Shown one piece after another: positions 7,899-17,260 of a DNA stretch of 64,000 bases. Position 1 is the stretch's first letter; the number at the start of each line of letters is the position of its first letter. The stretch is from assembly GCA_029247265.1 (NCBI GenBank), contig JAQWLN010000041.1, forward strand, positions 1 through 64,000, written 5' to 3'. A model generated the notes under the pieces. It worked only from the letters and a program-made list of their open reading frames with translations, was not told the origin of the DNA and made no database searches. A program made the position numbers and the translations under genes. This stretch comes from Fuerstiella sp. (GTDB lineage: Bacteria > Planctomycetota > Planctomycetia > Planctomycetales > Planctomycetaceae).

Positions 7899-9155
7899 CT
7901 ACAGACGAATGTTGGTTGCATCAGCAGACCGAATCAATGCCGCGTTCAGACGTGATTCGGAATCACAACTGCAGGGAACGCTGACTGCCTGGAAAACGTT
8001 GCCGACCTTCACCGCAAAGTCCTGCTTATCGAATCCCAACGCGGCTGCTGCGATGGTGGTGATCATGGGCAGCAGTTCCCACACCGGTGCCGCGTTCTTT
8101 TGGCCGGCGACAGACTGCAGCTCTTTCCAGACACTGAGATCCGGATTCGACGCTCGACTGTCCGTCCCCAACAATACCGTTGCGCCGGCCGACTGCAATT
8201 GCTGCCAGGGATGAGGCGTATGCCCGAAGTACGCGTGAGTTCGGGGACAGTAGACGACGGCCACGTGCGGGTGACGTGAAAGGAACTCAATTTCGGCAGG
8301 ACCAAAATAGTTTCCGTGGACAGCCAACGCTCGTTCCAGCTGTGCAAGCTTCTCAACGTACCGAAGCGGCGTCGTTCCCGGCACCAGAACCTGCCGGTCC
8401 CACAGGTTCAGGGACTGCAGAAAGTCAACGAACCGTCCGGACTGGTCCCGCAGTAACTCCATTTCATCGACCGTTTCTGCCAGGTGCATCGCCACAGGTG
8501 CCTTCGTTCGTCCGGCGATGTCGACGAGTCCTTCGAACAGTTCCGGATGGACACTGTAAGGAGCGTGCGGACTCAGGCCGCGAACCATACAGGGTTCACC
8601 AGATAATGTGTCGCCTGCGACAGTCCCCTCAAGGTGCTCGACGGCTGTATTCAGCTGTGCATCGACATGTTCCGCAGACAACCCGATCAACTCGCGAAAG
8701 CTGACGCCCGATATCTGCGCGTTCTCAAGTTCGCGCCGCAATGTGCTGACACTGCCCTCTGTCGTACTGATTTCTCCGACCAGGCGAACTCCGGCGGCGC
8801 AACTTTCCTGCAGACCTCTGCGAATACCGTCCGCCGCCGACTGTTCAGCATCGGGATCAGAGGACCGGTACTGAATAACAGACCGAATCCAGTCGGGAAA
8901 TGGCGTTGACGGAGACAGTGGCGCGGTCAATCTGGAAAACTCAAGATGCGAGTGAACGTTAACGAATGACGGCATGACCGCCACGGCAGCAACGCGCGGC
9001 AGCTCATCAGCGGGGACTTGACAGAGTTCCAAAACCTTACCATCAGCAATCGTGATACGAATGTTCTGGCGTGGTGCTTCTCCGGGATTGACCAGCCATG
9101 CACAACGAATGACCGTCTCGCCGAGAGGATCGGGTTCGATCTTGATACTGGTCAT
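7899..9155 (-). CDS. Amidohydrolase-superfamily deaminase (SsnA/MtaD/MqnX-like)
   Basis: 418 residues from the ATG at 9155; a TTG at 9188 would add 11. It shows the metal-dependent deaminase signature: HSHLEFS (two metal histidines), LSPHAPYSV, AMHLAETVDE, VHGNYF, YCPRTHAYFGH and LLGTDSRASN (metal aspartate). The family includes S-adenosylhomocysteine/methylthioadenosine deaminase and aminofutalosine deaminase (MqnX) of the futalosine menaquinone pathway. HSHLE plus the short N-terminal barrel fit either, and no neighbouring menaquinone gene decides. It is probably a purine-nucleoside-type deaminase in the cytoplasm. It stands alone on its strand, convergent to the riboswitch-controlled unit. 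Confidence 0.8.
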   Translation of the reverse strand: MTSIKIEPDPLGETVIRCAWLVNPGEAPRQNIRITIADGKVLELCQVPADELPRVAAVAVMPSFVNVHSHLEFSRLTAPLSPSTPFPDWIRSVIQYRSSDPDAEQSAADGIRRGLQESCAAGVRLVGEISTTEGSVSTLRRELENAQISGVSFRELIGLSAEHVDAQLNTAVEHLEGTVAGDTLSGEPCMVRGLSPHAPYSVHPELFEGLVDIAGRTKAPVAMHLAETVDEMELLRDQSGRFVDFLQSLNLWDRQVLVPGTTPLRYVEKLAQLERALAVHGNYFGPAEIEFLSRHPHVAVVYCPRTHAYFGHTPHPWQQLQSAGATVLLGTDSRASNPDLSVWKELQSVAGQKNAAPVWELLPMITTIAAAALGFDKQDFAVKVGNVFQAVSVPCSCDSESRLNAALIRSADATNIRL

Positions 9156-9433
9156 CAGGTTCTGACTCGGGCAGGCAAAAGTCGACAACTGCCACAGTCA
9201 AAACGAATGCTGGCAGTACAGGGAAGAAAACAAACAAGTTCGGCGTCGGGACGTATCGTTGAATTCGTCAGGTCGTGTTATTGACTGCAGCATTCTACAG
9301 CGTTTTAAGCTGACTTGGGGACGCGAACGACGGGTTTTGGTTGCAGTTTCATTACTCCTGCGAGCCAGTGCCGTGAACGACAAGAGTAAGTTGCTCTCAG
9401 CGGTTCGGACCGTGAACGCAAAGGAAAACCAAA

Positions 9434-9802
9434 ATGTCGGAATCGACGGGCAACGCACCAAATTTAGTGCGAGGCGCATTCGGTGCCGTCGCGGGGTGTG
9501 TGCTGGGGGTTCTCGGATTTGGGCTGCTGCTCAGACTGGGGCTTTATGGAATGGTGTTGCCAGGAGCAGTGGTCGGATGGGCTTGTGGTGCGCAGTCGGG
9601 TGGTCGGTCCGTTCCCCTGGGGATTCTTAGTGCAATTCTGGCAACCGGAACCTGTCTCTACGCTGAGTGGCACTTCTTCCCGTTTGTCGCGGACAATAGT
9701 TTCGCATACTTTCTGTCTCACCTCACCGACCTTCAGCTGGGCACAACTCTTTCCATGTCGGCCAGCGTCTTTGCGGGAGTTTGGTTTGGCGCGGGTCGGT
9801 GA
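9434..9802 (+). CDS. Small conserved-type membrane protein
   Basis: 122 residues with about three or four hydrophobic segments (GAFGAVAGCVLGVLGFGLL; GMVLPGAVVGWACG; LGILSAILATGTCLYAEWHF; SMSASVFAGVWFG). AAAGGAAAACC just before the ATG is a usable ribosome site. A Gly/Ala-rich hairpin structure is apparent, but I recognise no named family. It is transcribed on its own between two minus-strand genes. Confidence 0.7.
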   Translation: MSESTGNAPNLVRGAFGAVAGCVLGVLGFGLLLRLGLYGMVLPGAVVGWACGAQSGGRSVPLGILSAILATGTCLYAEWHFFPFVADNSFAYFLSHLTDLQLGTTLSMSASVFAGVWFGAGR

Positions 9803-9892
9803 CAGGCGAGTCGACCGCGAGTAAGATCGTTCGGCAGCAGGTGTCGCGCTGTCGCAGATTTTTCATGCTGGCCTCACAGGGCTTTGCGAGCC

Positions 9893-11803
9893 TCATTGCT
9901 CGGACGTTGTTTCCCAGACAGATCGATAGGCGCCGCATTGCTCAAACCAGCTCAGCAATTCGGTAAAGAATTCCTCGGCACCAAGCGTCGCACTGTCCCC
10001 GACCACAACCAGTTTTCGCCTGGCCCGCGTCAGTGCGACGTTCATTCGGCGAGCGTCCGAAAGAAAGCCGACTTCGCCTTTCCTATTCGAACGCACAGTA
10101 CACATCACCACGGCTTCTTTTTCGCGGCCCTGGAATCCATCGACCGTATCAACCTCCAGATGATCGTATTCCGTGTGTTGCCGCAGCCAGCGAACCTGAG
10201 CCGCATAAGGGGCAATCACGGCGATGTCACGAGGACTCAATCCTGCTTCACAGAGTTCGTTGACCTGCTGCAGCACCAGCTTGCCTTCCTGAGGATTCAG
10301 CCGGCTGAGCCCTTCCGGTTCCTGTTCTTCGTCCCAGCCTGCTCCAGCGGTGTCGATGAAGACAACGGGGCTGGCGTTGAAATTCGTGTCGTTGACTGAC
10401 GGAAGATCTGTCAGCAGATGCTGCCTGACGGAATCGTTCGCAGTCAGCGTTCCATCGTAAAAATGTTGCGACGAAAAATTCATGATCTGTTCGTGCATGC
10501 GGTACTGGACAGTTAACTGGCGAGTGACGTCGTGACCGTAATGTTCAACCAGTCGCTGCATCAGACTGACTGCGTAACCCTCTTTCGCAGCAGCAGTCGA
10601 CAGTATTGTGGGCGGCAACTGGCAATGATCTCCGGCAAGCACAATCCGGTCGGCGTATTTCATGGGAACCCAGCACCCCGGCTCAACGCTCTGACAGGCT
10701 TCGTCAATCACCAGCAGATCGAACGGATGATCCTCCAGAATACTGAAGTCAAAACTGACCGTGGCACAAATGACTCGGGCACCGGCGATGACTTCGCCAA
10801 TTGCCTGGCGTTCCAGCATTCGGGCGTGGCGGCGCAGTTCACTCGCTTCCTGCCGCTGTTGATATTTCTGTCCTGAGGCGGGTCTGGCACGAGTAAATCG
10901 ACTGGCTTTTCGTTCCAGTTGCTCGGCCTCACGCAACATTTCATGAATTACATGGTGGGCGTCATGTTGTTTCACAAGGGCGTCGAGGGTGTGGCTCCGG
11001 ACGACCTCAAGAACTCGCGCGGGATGTCCCAGTCGGACGGCGTGCTCACCTGTGGCAACAAGACGCTCCAGCAGATTGTCCACAGCTGTGTTACTTGGGG
11101 CACAGGCCAGAACTCGCTCGCCGTTGGCGACGGCCTGCCTGATCAGCTCAACAACGGTGGTCGTCTTGCCGGTTCCCGGTGGACCATGAATGATCGCCAG
11201 ATCATTGGCCGACATCGCGAACTCGACTGCCTGTTGCTGCGACTCGTTCAGATTTTCAGCACGCACGACATCGACATTCGAACGGAATGTCGGTGGTCGT
11301 TCATACAGCATGACATCTCGCAGCTGGCCTGCGCGGCTGGTTGCCTTTTCGGCAGCACCCATGGCCGCAAGCTGTCTTTTTCTCGTGACTGCATCCGGTG
11401 ACAAATCCAGGCGAAATCGTTCGCCTTGGGGCCAGTCGTCGATCGCGATCTCAAGAGAATCCGGTCGCCGAGCGCTCACAACACCCTGACGCGACTCACC
11501 TCGGCCGTCACCATCGGGCGACAGAATGATCGGGCTTCCTACCTTAAATCGGTGCCACGGAAGGCGTTCAGCGGAACGGCGTTTCTTCAGTGTGAGCAGA
11601 TAGCGGCCGCCCAGTCCGGTGGTGTGAGTCCGGACGACCATGTCCAGCAGAGTTTCTCCACCTCGTTCGGCCTGTGCAGACGACTGTACCTGTCGCCGCT
11701 GTTCCAGTCGCTCGCGTTCTGCTTCACCTTCCATCTCCAGCCAGCGGCGGAGGTTGTTGAAATGCTGGTCAGACCGGAGCGGTGAAGTTGGGTGCTGTGA
11801 CAT
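9893..11803 (-). CDS. Superfamily I DNA/RNA helicase (IGHMBP2/SETX-like, AAA_11-AAA_12)
   Basis: 636 residues from the ATG at 11803 (MSQHPTSPLRSDQHF). An N-terminal beta-barrel-like region precedes Walker A IHGPPGTGKTTTVVELI. Motifs Ia ACAPSNTAVDNLL, II LLVIDEACQSVEP, III LAGDHCQLPPT, IV-V YRMHEQI and AVIAPYAAQVRWL, and VI VALTRARRKLVVVGD then follow in order. This is the Upf1-like 5'-3' helicase group that unwinds RNA or DNA duplexes. An in-frame extension to 11869 would start inside a repeat element and is rejected. It lies 117 nt downstream of coaB on the same strand, separated by that inverted repeat. Confidence 0.92.
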   Translation of the reverse strand: MSQHPTSPLRSDQHFNNLRRWLEMEGEAERERLEQRRQVQSSAQAERGGETLLDMVVRTHTTGLGGRYLLTLKKRRSAERLPWHRFKVGSPIILSPDGDGRGESRQGVVSARRPDSLEIAIDDWPQGERFRLDLSPDAVTRKRQLAAMGAAEKATSRAGQLRDVMLYERPPTFRSNVDVVRAENLNESQQQAVEFAMSANDLAIIHGPPGTGKTTTVVELIRQAVANGERVLACAPSNTAVDNLLERLVATGEHAVRLGHPARVLEVVRSHTLDALVKQHDAHHVIHEMLREAEQLERKASRFTRARPASGQKYQQRQEASELRRHARMLERQAIGEVIAGARVICATVSFDFSILEDHPFDLLVIDEACQSVEPGCWVPMKYADRIVLAGDHCQLPPTILSTAAAKEGYAVSLMQRLVEHYGHDVTRQLTVQYRMHEQIMNFSSQHFYDGTLTANDSVRQHLLTDLPSVNDTNFNASPVVFIDTAGAGWDEEQEPEGLSRLNPQEGKLVLQQVNELCEAGLSPRDIAVIAPYAAQVRWLRQHTEYDHLEVDTVDGFQGREKEAVVMCTVRSNRKGEVGFLSDARRMNVALTRARRKLVVVGDSATLGAEEFFTELLSWFEQCGAYRSVWETTSEQ

Positions 11804-11850
11804 GGCGACGGAGCATACCGAGCTGAGGTCGCAGTACAATCGTGACTTTG

Positions 11851-11921
11851 AAAAGGGGTCAGGAACCAATAGTGCGAAGGCCCCGAAGGACCGCCCCGAA
11901 TATTGGTTCCTGACACCTTTT
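11851..11921. repeat. 71-bp inverted repeat (REP/MITE-like)
   Basis: A 21-bp arm at 11851-11871 (AAAAGGGGTCAGGAACCAAT, then A) is repeated inverted at 11901-11921 with one mismatch, around a 29-nt G/C-rich centre. The right arm reaches into the coaB stop codon. The core GGTGTCAGGAACC resembles sequences that flank REP-associated tyrosine transposase elements. This likeness is from memory, and only one copy is in the window. It may also end coaB transcription. Confidence 0.7.
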
Positions 11922-12549
11922 AATGTCGTGCGACAATTTTCTGTTCGATGAACTGGATGAGCTGCTGTGCGATGCTGGTTTTCAGGCCGTGAAATCCTGC
12001 CAGTGTCGTGGCCTCGGGTGACAGAATCTCCACGTGATTTTCCAGCGAGGAAATGGCTGCGGTGTCATTCAACACAATGCAGTCACAGTGTTTCATACGC
12101 AGTTTTCTCATCGCGTTCGTCCGCGGATCCTGCGACTCCAGAGCAAACCCGACGACCCAGCGATGCTCTTTCTGACCGCCCAGCTCAGCCAGAACGTCGG
12201 ACGTCTCAACCAGTTCCAGAACGATCGGGCTGCCCGTCTTCGTAATCTTACCGTCGACTCGTTCGCGGGGCTGATAGTCGCACACGGCCGCTGTTGCAAT
12301 CACTCCATCACAGGCAGGAAACAGTTCCAGGCAGGAGGATCTCAATTCGTCGGTCGTTTCAATCTGAGTCACGCGGACTCCGGCTGGAACAGGCAGGTCA
12401 ACCGGCCCGGTCACCAGGATGACTTCATGGCCCGCCGCAATCGCGGCTTCGGCGATGGAATAGCCCATTCGGCCGCTGCTGGCGTTCGACAGAAACCGAA
12501 CGTCATCGACATATTCGCGAGTTGGCCCGGCCGTGATAAGAATGCGCAT
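11920..12549 (-). CDS. coaB: Phosphopantothenate-cysteine ligase (CoaB), stand-alone
   Basis: 209 residues catalysing condensation of 4'-phosphopantothenate with cysteine in coenzyme A synthesis. Family motifs are ITAGPTREYVDDVRFLSNAS (nucleotide loop), SSGRMGYSIAEAA, ATAAVCDYQP and ITKTGSPIVLELVETSDVLAEL. In most bacteria it is the C-terminal half of the CoaBC fusion; here it is a separate gene just 6 nt after the coaC gene on the same strand. The stop codon overlaps a repeat arm. Confidence 0.93.
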   Translation of the reverse strand: MRILITAGPTREYVDDVRFLSNASSGRMGYSIAEAAIAAGHEVILVTGPVDLPVPAGVRVTQIETTDELRSSCLELFPACDGVIATAAVCDYQPRERVDGKITKTGSPIVLELVETSDVLAELGGQKEHRWVVGFALESQDPRTNAMRKLRMKHCDCIVLNDTAAISSLENHVEILSPEATTLAGFHGLKTSIAQQLIQFIEQKIVARH

Positions 12550-12555
12550 TGGATC

Positions 12556-13107
12556 TCACACCACAAACTGATTTTCCAGCACTTTCAGAATTGCATCCGG
12601 GGCAGCCATGCGACCGGCGCCGATTTGCCCGCAGCTCAGCCAGCCCTCTTCGGGGGCAATGATCTTCATCCCGTCCTGAGCAAGCTGACTGACATTGCGC
12701 TGCACAGATGACTTTGCCCACATGTTACAGTTCATCGCCGGCGCAACATAAACTGGTGCGTTTGCGGCCAGTACAGTTGTCGACAAAAGGTCGTCGGCAA
12801 AGCCGTTGGCGAATCGAGCAATACTGCTGGCCGTTGCTGGCGCGATTACGACAACTTCGGCACGCTGAGCCAGACCGATGTGTTCGCCCTGGTGATGTTC
12901 TCTGACTTCAAACGCCCTTGTGTGCACCGGCCGACTTGTCAAAGCTTCAAATGTGGTGGCGCCGATAAACTGATGAGCGGATTCGGTCATGATGACAGAA
13001 ACCACGGCGCCGCTCTGCACCAGCTTGCTGCACAGATCTGCCGACTTGTACGCAGCAATGCCGCCGGTGACTCCCAACAGGATCTCACGATTTTTCAGTA
13101 TCGACAT
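12556..13107 (-). CDS. coaC: Phosphopantothenoylcysteine decarboxylase (CoaC), stand-alone
   Basis: 183 residues from the ATG at 13107 ([20 protein letters not shown]). An FMN-dependent HFCD flavoprotein that decarboxylates phosphopantothenoylcysteine. Key features are [11 protein letters not shown], the active-site histidine in GEHIGLAQ, the PAMNCNMW motif, and a substrate-lid cysteine in EGWLSCG. It is immediately followed by coaB, so the usually fused bifunctional enzyme is split here. It belongs to the yicC-gmk-rpoZ-coaC-coaB series. Confidence 0.93.
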   Translation of the reverse strand: MSILKNREILLGVTGGIAAYKSADLCSKLVQSGAVVSVIMTESAHQFIGATTFEALTSRPVHTRAFEVREHHQGEHIGLAQRAEVVVIAPATASSIARFANGFADDLLSTTVLAANAPVYVAPAMNCNMWAKSSVQRNVSQLAQDGMKIIAPEEGWLSCGQIGAGRMAAPDAILKVLENQFVV

Positions 13108-13306
13108 AGTTCCTGCTGCCTTAATCAACAAAAGACACCCGACGTTCTGTTCAACTCAACTGCACCACACGAAAACAGGCGTTGCGATGCCGCAACGCCT
13201 GAGATAATGTCGATCCGAGTTCCAGCATGCGAGTCACATCGACAAACGCAACTCAGGAGCTCAGTATGGAGCCGCGGCTCCGATTGATTCGCTAGGGCGG
13301 ACACCT

Positions 13307-13594
13307 TTACAGGTCGTCGATGCCTGGACCGCCGTCTTCAGCCAGAAGTGCTTCGAGCGCATCGACCGTTTCTGATTCGTCTTCCGCGACCTGCACCCGT
13401 CCGGTTGTGTCCAGATAGATTTTATCCGTCATGATTTCCGCGACCACGATCTCCATCAGGTCTTTTGTGGGTAGATCAACCAGCGCGCGAGCGCCACGGT
13501 TCAGTGCGACCATTCGCTTTTGCACCAGTGTGGTCAGCTTGAATCGTCCACCTACTTTTCTTGCAATCACGTCTTCACGAAACTCGTCATGCAT
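13307..13594 (-). CDS. rpoZ: DNA-directed RNA polymerase omega subunit
   Basis: 95 residues. The conserved omega core is visible as [20 protein letters not shown] and then [20 protein letters not shown]. Omega binds the beta' subunit and aids polymerase assembly. An acidic C-terminal extension of about 30 residues ([19 protein letters not shown]) is longer than in E. coli. The start overlaps the gmk stop by 8 nt, and the gmk-rpoZ-coaBC order is the usual bacterial one, which supports the call despite weak sequence similarity. Confidence 0.85.
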   Translation of the reverse strand: MHDEFREDVIARKVGGRFKLTTLVQKRMVALNRGARALVDLPTKDLMEIVVAEIMTDKIYLDTTGRVQVAEDESETVDALEALLAEDGGPGIDDL

Positions 13595-14192
13595 TCGATG
13601 CCGTCTCCTCAGACTTCAGGATCTCACAGATTTCACCAATAGCTCGCTCAAGCTGGTCGTTGACCACGATGTGGCGATACCGGTCTGCAAATTGTAACTC
13701 GCTGGCAGCAGTTGCCAGTCGTTTCCGGATAACTTCCTCATTTTCCGTGCCGCGAGACCGCAAACGGCGTTCAAATTCTTCGGCAGAGGGCGTCTTCAGG
13801 AATATCGTAACAGCATCCGGATATTGCTGCATTACGTTCAATGCACCTTCAACGTCGATTTCCAGGAAAGCCCACGCTTTTTCGGTCCAGGCACGCTCAA
13901 CCTCAGATCTCAGCGTGCCGTACAGAAAACCAGACGCAAACACCTCGGCAAACTCGAGAAAATCGTTCCCCGCAAGGCGGTCGCGGAAGTCCTCATCTGT
14001 CAGAAAATAATAGTCTTCGCCGTCCACCTCCTGAGGCCGCGGCTTGCGAGTCGTCGCGGAAACGGACTTCATCAGCTTCACCGGAGCCTCATCGATCAGC
14101 CGGTTGACGATGGTTGTCTTCCCGCTGCCGCTGGGGCCGGACATGATCAGCACGCGCTGACTGGATTGTGATTGTTGTCCGAGTGTGTTCAT
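13587..14192 (-). CDS. gmk: Guanylate kinase
   Basis: 201 residues that phosphorylate GMP to GDP with ATP. Walker A is [16 protein letters not shown]. The GMP-binding part includes [21 protein letters not shown], split as SATTRKPRP then GEDYYF, followed by [16 protein letters not shown]. The lid follows with [17 protein letters not shown]. The length is standard. The 3' end overlaps rpoZ by 8 nt, indicating translational coupling. Confidence 0.96.
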   Translation of the reverse strand: MNTLGQQSQSSQRVLIMSGPSGSGKTTIVNRLIDEAPVKLMKSVSATTRKPRPQEVDGEDYYFLTDEDFRDRLAGNDFLEFAEVFASGFLYGTLRSEVERAWTEKAWAFLEIDVEGALNVMQQYPDAVTIFLKTPSAEEFERRLRSRGTENEEVIRKRLATAASELQFADRYRHIVVNDQLERAIGEICEILKSEETASNA

Positions 14193-14297
14193 TGTCCGGC
14201 TTCTGTAACCACTGCCATTCCCGCACGGTGCGAACGAATCCGCGAAAGATCTCAGCAGAGTTCATTTCGCGAGCGTCTGCATCCGCCGCTGCGTTCC

Positions 14298-15188
14298 CTA
14301 CTCCACGTTCTGAAGGATTTCGCGAATCCGTTCGATTGCTGCCTTCATCTCAACGACATTGTGAGCAATCGTCACGTTATTGGCCTTCGACCCGATTGTG
14401 TTGATTTCGCGAAACATTTCCTGCCCCAGAAACTCCAGCTTCCGCCCCATCGATTTTTCGTCGTCAAGAAAGCGATGGAACTGCTGAATGTGCGACCTCA
14501 ATCGCGTGATTTCTTCGTTGATGTCACAGCGATCCGAGAACATCGCAACTTCACGAATCACGTCCTTGTCTTCCAGCGGTACGTCTGTGTCCTGGATAGC
14601 CTTTCGGACACGCTCCAACAGCTTTTCACGGTACTCGGACACAACAACGGGGGCATGCTTTTCGACTTCGTCGACCTGTCGTTCGATACTGTCGCACTGC
14701 ACTTTCAGGTCCTGCAGCATGGATGCGCCTTCCGTGCGACGGAAGTCCTGGAAATGACCCAGAGTTTCACGCAGGGCGGCCTCAAGTGTCGGCCAGACAG
14801 ATTCGACACTTTCCACAGACAGTTCGGACTCTGCAACAACGCCCGGCAACTGCAGCAGGTCCGATAACGCGACCGGTGACGTCCTCTCCGCTGGCAGCTC
14901 TTTTGTCATTTCGGCTAACTGCTGCAGATAGGCATCCAGAACTGTGCGATCGATGGAATAGCCATTGGACTGAGAAGTCAATCGAACTCGAAATGAGAGC
15001 TGTATTGCGCCTCGTGCGATGTTTTCCCGGACGAGTTTTTCAATGTCACTTTCAAAACGAGCAACCACGTCCGGCAGTCGCATGGATACCTTAAGGTATC
15101 GATTGTTGACTGCTTTCAACTCGATGCTGACATACGCCGACTCAGACTGACGCACCGCATTGCCAAACCCCGTCATACTTAACAGCAC
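14298..15188 (-). CDS. YicC/YloC family endoribonuclease
   Basis: 296 residues starting MLLSMTGFGNAV, the family's hallmark N-terminus (SMTGFG). Other conserved blocks are ELKAVNNRYLKVSMRLPD and the C-terminal LEFLGQEMFREINTIGSKA, which continues NNVTIAHNVVEMKA. YicC proteins are reported endoribonucleases linked to stationary-phase growth and small-RNA turnover. The gene lies directly upstream of gmk, as in many bacteria; 105 nt separate them. Confidence 0.94.
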   Translation of the reverse strand: MLLSMTGFGNAVRQSESAYVSIELKAVNNRYLKVSMRLPDVVARFESDIEKLVRENIARGAIQLSFRVRLTSQSNGYSIDRTVLDAYLQQLAEMTKELPAERTSPVALSDLLQLPGVVAESELSVESVESVWPTLEAALRETLGHFQDFRRTEGASMLQDLKVQCDSIERQVDEVEKHAPVVVSEYREKLLERVRKAIQDTDVPLEDKDVIREVAMFSDRCDINEEITRLRSHIQQFHRFLDDEKSMGRKLEFLGQEMFREINTIGSKANNVTIAHNVVEMKAAIERIREILQNVE

Positions 15189-15321
15189 TGGAAAACCTCT
15201 TTCAGTACCGATAACGATTCGGCTTTAATAGTCCGATAATCGTCACTACGGTGCATTGGTAAATTGCGCCAGTTCGTACAGCTTCGCTCCGGCCTGCAGC
15301 ACGCTCGCTGGTAAGTCTTCG

Positions 15322-15939
15322 TCACTCTTTAGGTGCGTCGCCTTCAGCTGGCTTTTCTTCCGGTAAGGCTTCGGCTTTGGGGTCCGACTCAGGGGTATCC
15401 GCTGCTGCTGGTTCTTTCTCAGCGTCATCAGCCGCTGGATCTTCCTCAGAGGCCTTGCTGTCGTTCGGAGCAGGTTCTGTCTCTGCTTCCGAACCCGACG
15501 CAGCTTCTTCCGAATCCTTTTTCTTGCTGTCGGCGTCTGATTTGTCTTCATCGGCTTCCGCTGGTGTGGCCGCGTCTTTCGGATCCTCTGCCTGCTTTGT
15601 TGCAGGAGCGGGATCGTCTGCATCCGTTGACGTAGTTTCTTCGAGGGACGCAGGCGCGTCATATTCGATCGTGCCGGTCGCTTCCTGTTCGGCAATGGCT
15701 CTCATCGAGATGCCCAGCAGACCCGCTGTAAACACCCAAACCACAGCGACAACGACTGTGATTTTTGTAAATACGTCGCCGGCACGCACGCCAAGTGCGC
15801 TCTGGCCACCCATGCCGCCAAAGGCTCCTGCCAGTCCACCACCACGACCACGCTGAATCAGAACCAGCAGGATCATGATGAGACTTGAAAAGACCAGCAG
15901 CGTTAACAGTGTGTAGAACACAAAACTGTTTGTCATCAT
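15322..15939 (-). CDS. secG: SecG translocase subunit with long acidic tail
   Basis: The first 85 or so residues are typical SecG: two membrane helices (residues 5-27 and about 60-78) around a cytosolic loop with [20 protein letters not shown]. SecG assists SecYE/SecA in protein export. The remaining 120 residues are low-complexity Ala/Asp/Glu/Lys/Pro sequence (for example [20 protein letters not shown]), giving 205 residues against roughly 75-110 in most bacteria. The gene precedes yicC on the minus strand, about 130 nt away, and follows tpiA in the common tpiA-secG order. Confidence 0.9.
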   Translation of the reverse strand: MMTNSFVFYTLLTLLVFSSLIMILLVLIQRGRGGGLAGAFGGMGGQSALGVRAGDVFTKITVVVAVVWVFTAGLLGISMRAIAEQEATGTIEYDAPASLEETTSTDADDPAPATKQAEDPKDAATPAEADEDKSDADSKKKDSEEAASGSEAETEPAPNDSKASEEDPAADDAEKEPAAADTPESDPKAEALPEEKPAEGDAPKE

Positions 15940-16095
15940 TCCATATACTCCGCGGCCCGCACGATGGGTGCCGGACAGGTTTCGCTCAATGACGGAAAAT
16001 CATTAGGCGCTGAATTCACTCAGGGTCGTGAGGTGACAATATGACACCTTCAGTCGTCTCGTTAAAGGGACACTGCTTCTGCCGACGTTGCCAAC

Positions 16096-16869
16096 TCAGG
16101 CTGACGCCAGCTTTCGAGCCGCATCGATAATCGGTATGAACAATTCCGGCTTGAGGCTGGCACCGCCGACGAGAGCCCCGTCGACGTTTGATTGTCCCAT
16201 AAGCGTTTCGGCGTTGTCCGCCTTAACACTTCCGCCGTAGAGGATGCGGATCTTATCTGAAAACGCCGAATTGTAGCGATTGGTGATCCAATTGCGAAGA
16301 TGTTCGTGGGCAGATTCCGCCTGCTCAGGGCTCGCCGTGACGCCTGTGCCAATGGCCCAGACGGGTTCGTACGCGATCACCAGTTCCTTCGCATCCTGTT
16401 CAGAAATATCAGCTAATCCGCCGGCCATTTGAGTATCAAGGACCGATTCGGTATTTCCACCTTCACGGTCGCTCAGCAATTCGCCCACGCACAGAATGAC
16501 TTTTAAGCCACCAGCGATGGCTGCCTTGACCTTGCGATTGATAATTTCGTCAGTCTCGCCAATGACGTGTCGACGTTCGCTGTGCCCGATGATGACGTAT
16601 TCACAGCCGACGTCCTTCAACATATCGACCGCAACTTCACCCGTGAAGGCCCCGCCAGCTTCGAAGTAAACGTCCTGAGCTCCAACCTGTACGCCGCTGC
16701 CAGCGACCTTGTCAGCAACCGTCACCAGATACGGATAGGGGGGACAGACCAGAACTTCCGCGCCGTCTTCGGCAGCTGGCGAATCGACGGCCAGTGCGGC
16801 CGCCAGGTCCTGACCGCTGGTGCGGTAAGTGTTCATCTTCCAGTTACCCGCAACGAGAAATCGTCGCAT
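16096..16869 (-). CDS. tpiA: Triosephosphate isomerase
   Basis: 257 residues converting dihydroxyacetone phosphate to glyceraldehyde 3-phosphate. The N-terminal AGNWKMN carries the catalytic lysine. IIGHSERR has the electrophilic histidine and AYEPVWAIGTG the catalytic glutamate. YGGSVKADN and GALVGGASLKP bind phosphate. The start is the ATG at 16869, since GGAGGAG lies 6 nt upstream; a nearer ATG two codons earlier touches the ribosome site, and the open frame to 16974 is not used. Confidence 0.97.
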   Translation of the reverse strand: MRRFLVAGNWKMNTYRTSGQDLAAALAVDSPAAEDGAEVLVCPPYPYLVTVADKVAGSGVQVGAQDVYFEAGGAFTGEVAVDMLKDVGCEYVIIGHSERRHVIGETDEIINRKVKAAIAGGLKVILCVGELLSDREGGNTESVLDTQMAGGLADISEQDAKELVIAYEPVWAIGTGVTASPEQAESAHEHLRNWITNRYNSAFSDKIRILYGGSVKADNAETLMGQSNVDGALVGGASLKPELFIPIIDAARKLASA

Positions 16870-17260
16870 TATCATCTCCTCCAAATTACGACATGGTCGC
16901 GACCAGACTGCCAGCAGATGCTCCCGCTGGTCGCTACGGCCAACTCGGCAACAACATGTTTTCGGCCGGACCAAATCCAGACGGACGTACAGTGTGCCAA
17001 CATCAGCGAAATGAGAAGGGGCATCGTACTGCGGGGCATCGACAGGTCAACTGCGATCACCCACCGAACCGCAGCTTTCGCTCGTTGGGCGAAATGGGTC
17101 TCAGGATCGGCAAAAATATGATGTTTTCACCATCAATGGACGAAGCATCGCAGTTGTGCCCGGAGGACCACCCATCGTATGAGAGTCCAGAGCCGGCCCT
17201 CCTGCAAACGGTATTCTGCCGCCAGGCCGAGGTCGTGCACCAAAACCCGTTTACTGAAAC
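16870..17260. other. Intergenic region between pheA and tpiA
   Basis: 391 bases between two minus-strand genes. Reading frames here lack family features. I see no RNA gene, strong hairpin with T tract, or repeat. The tpiA promoter should lie near its right-hand neighbour of the start (about 16880-16960), but no convincing boxes were found. Confidence 0.5.

Noticed and set aside
11804-11869. 22-codon N-terminal extension of the helicase
   Set aside because: The extension begins in the inverted-repeat arm, and its sequence has no family resemblance; the ATG at 11803 gives a normal start.
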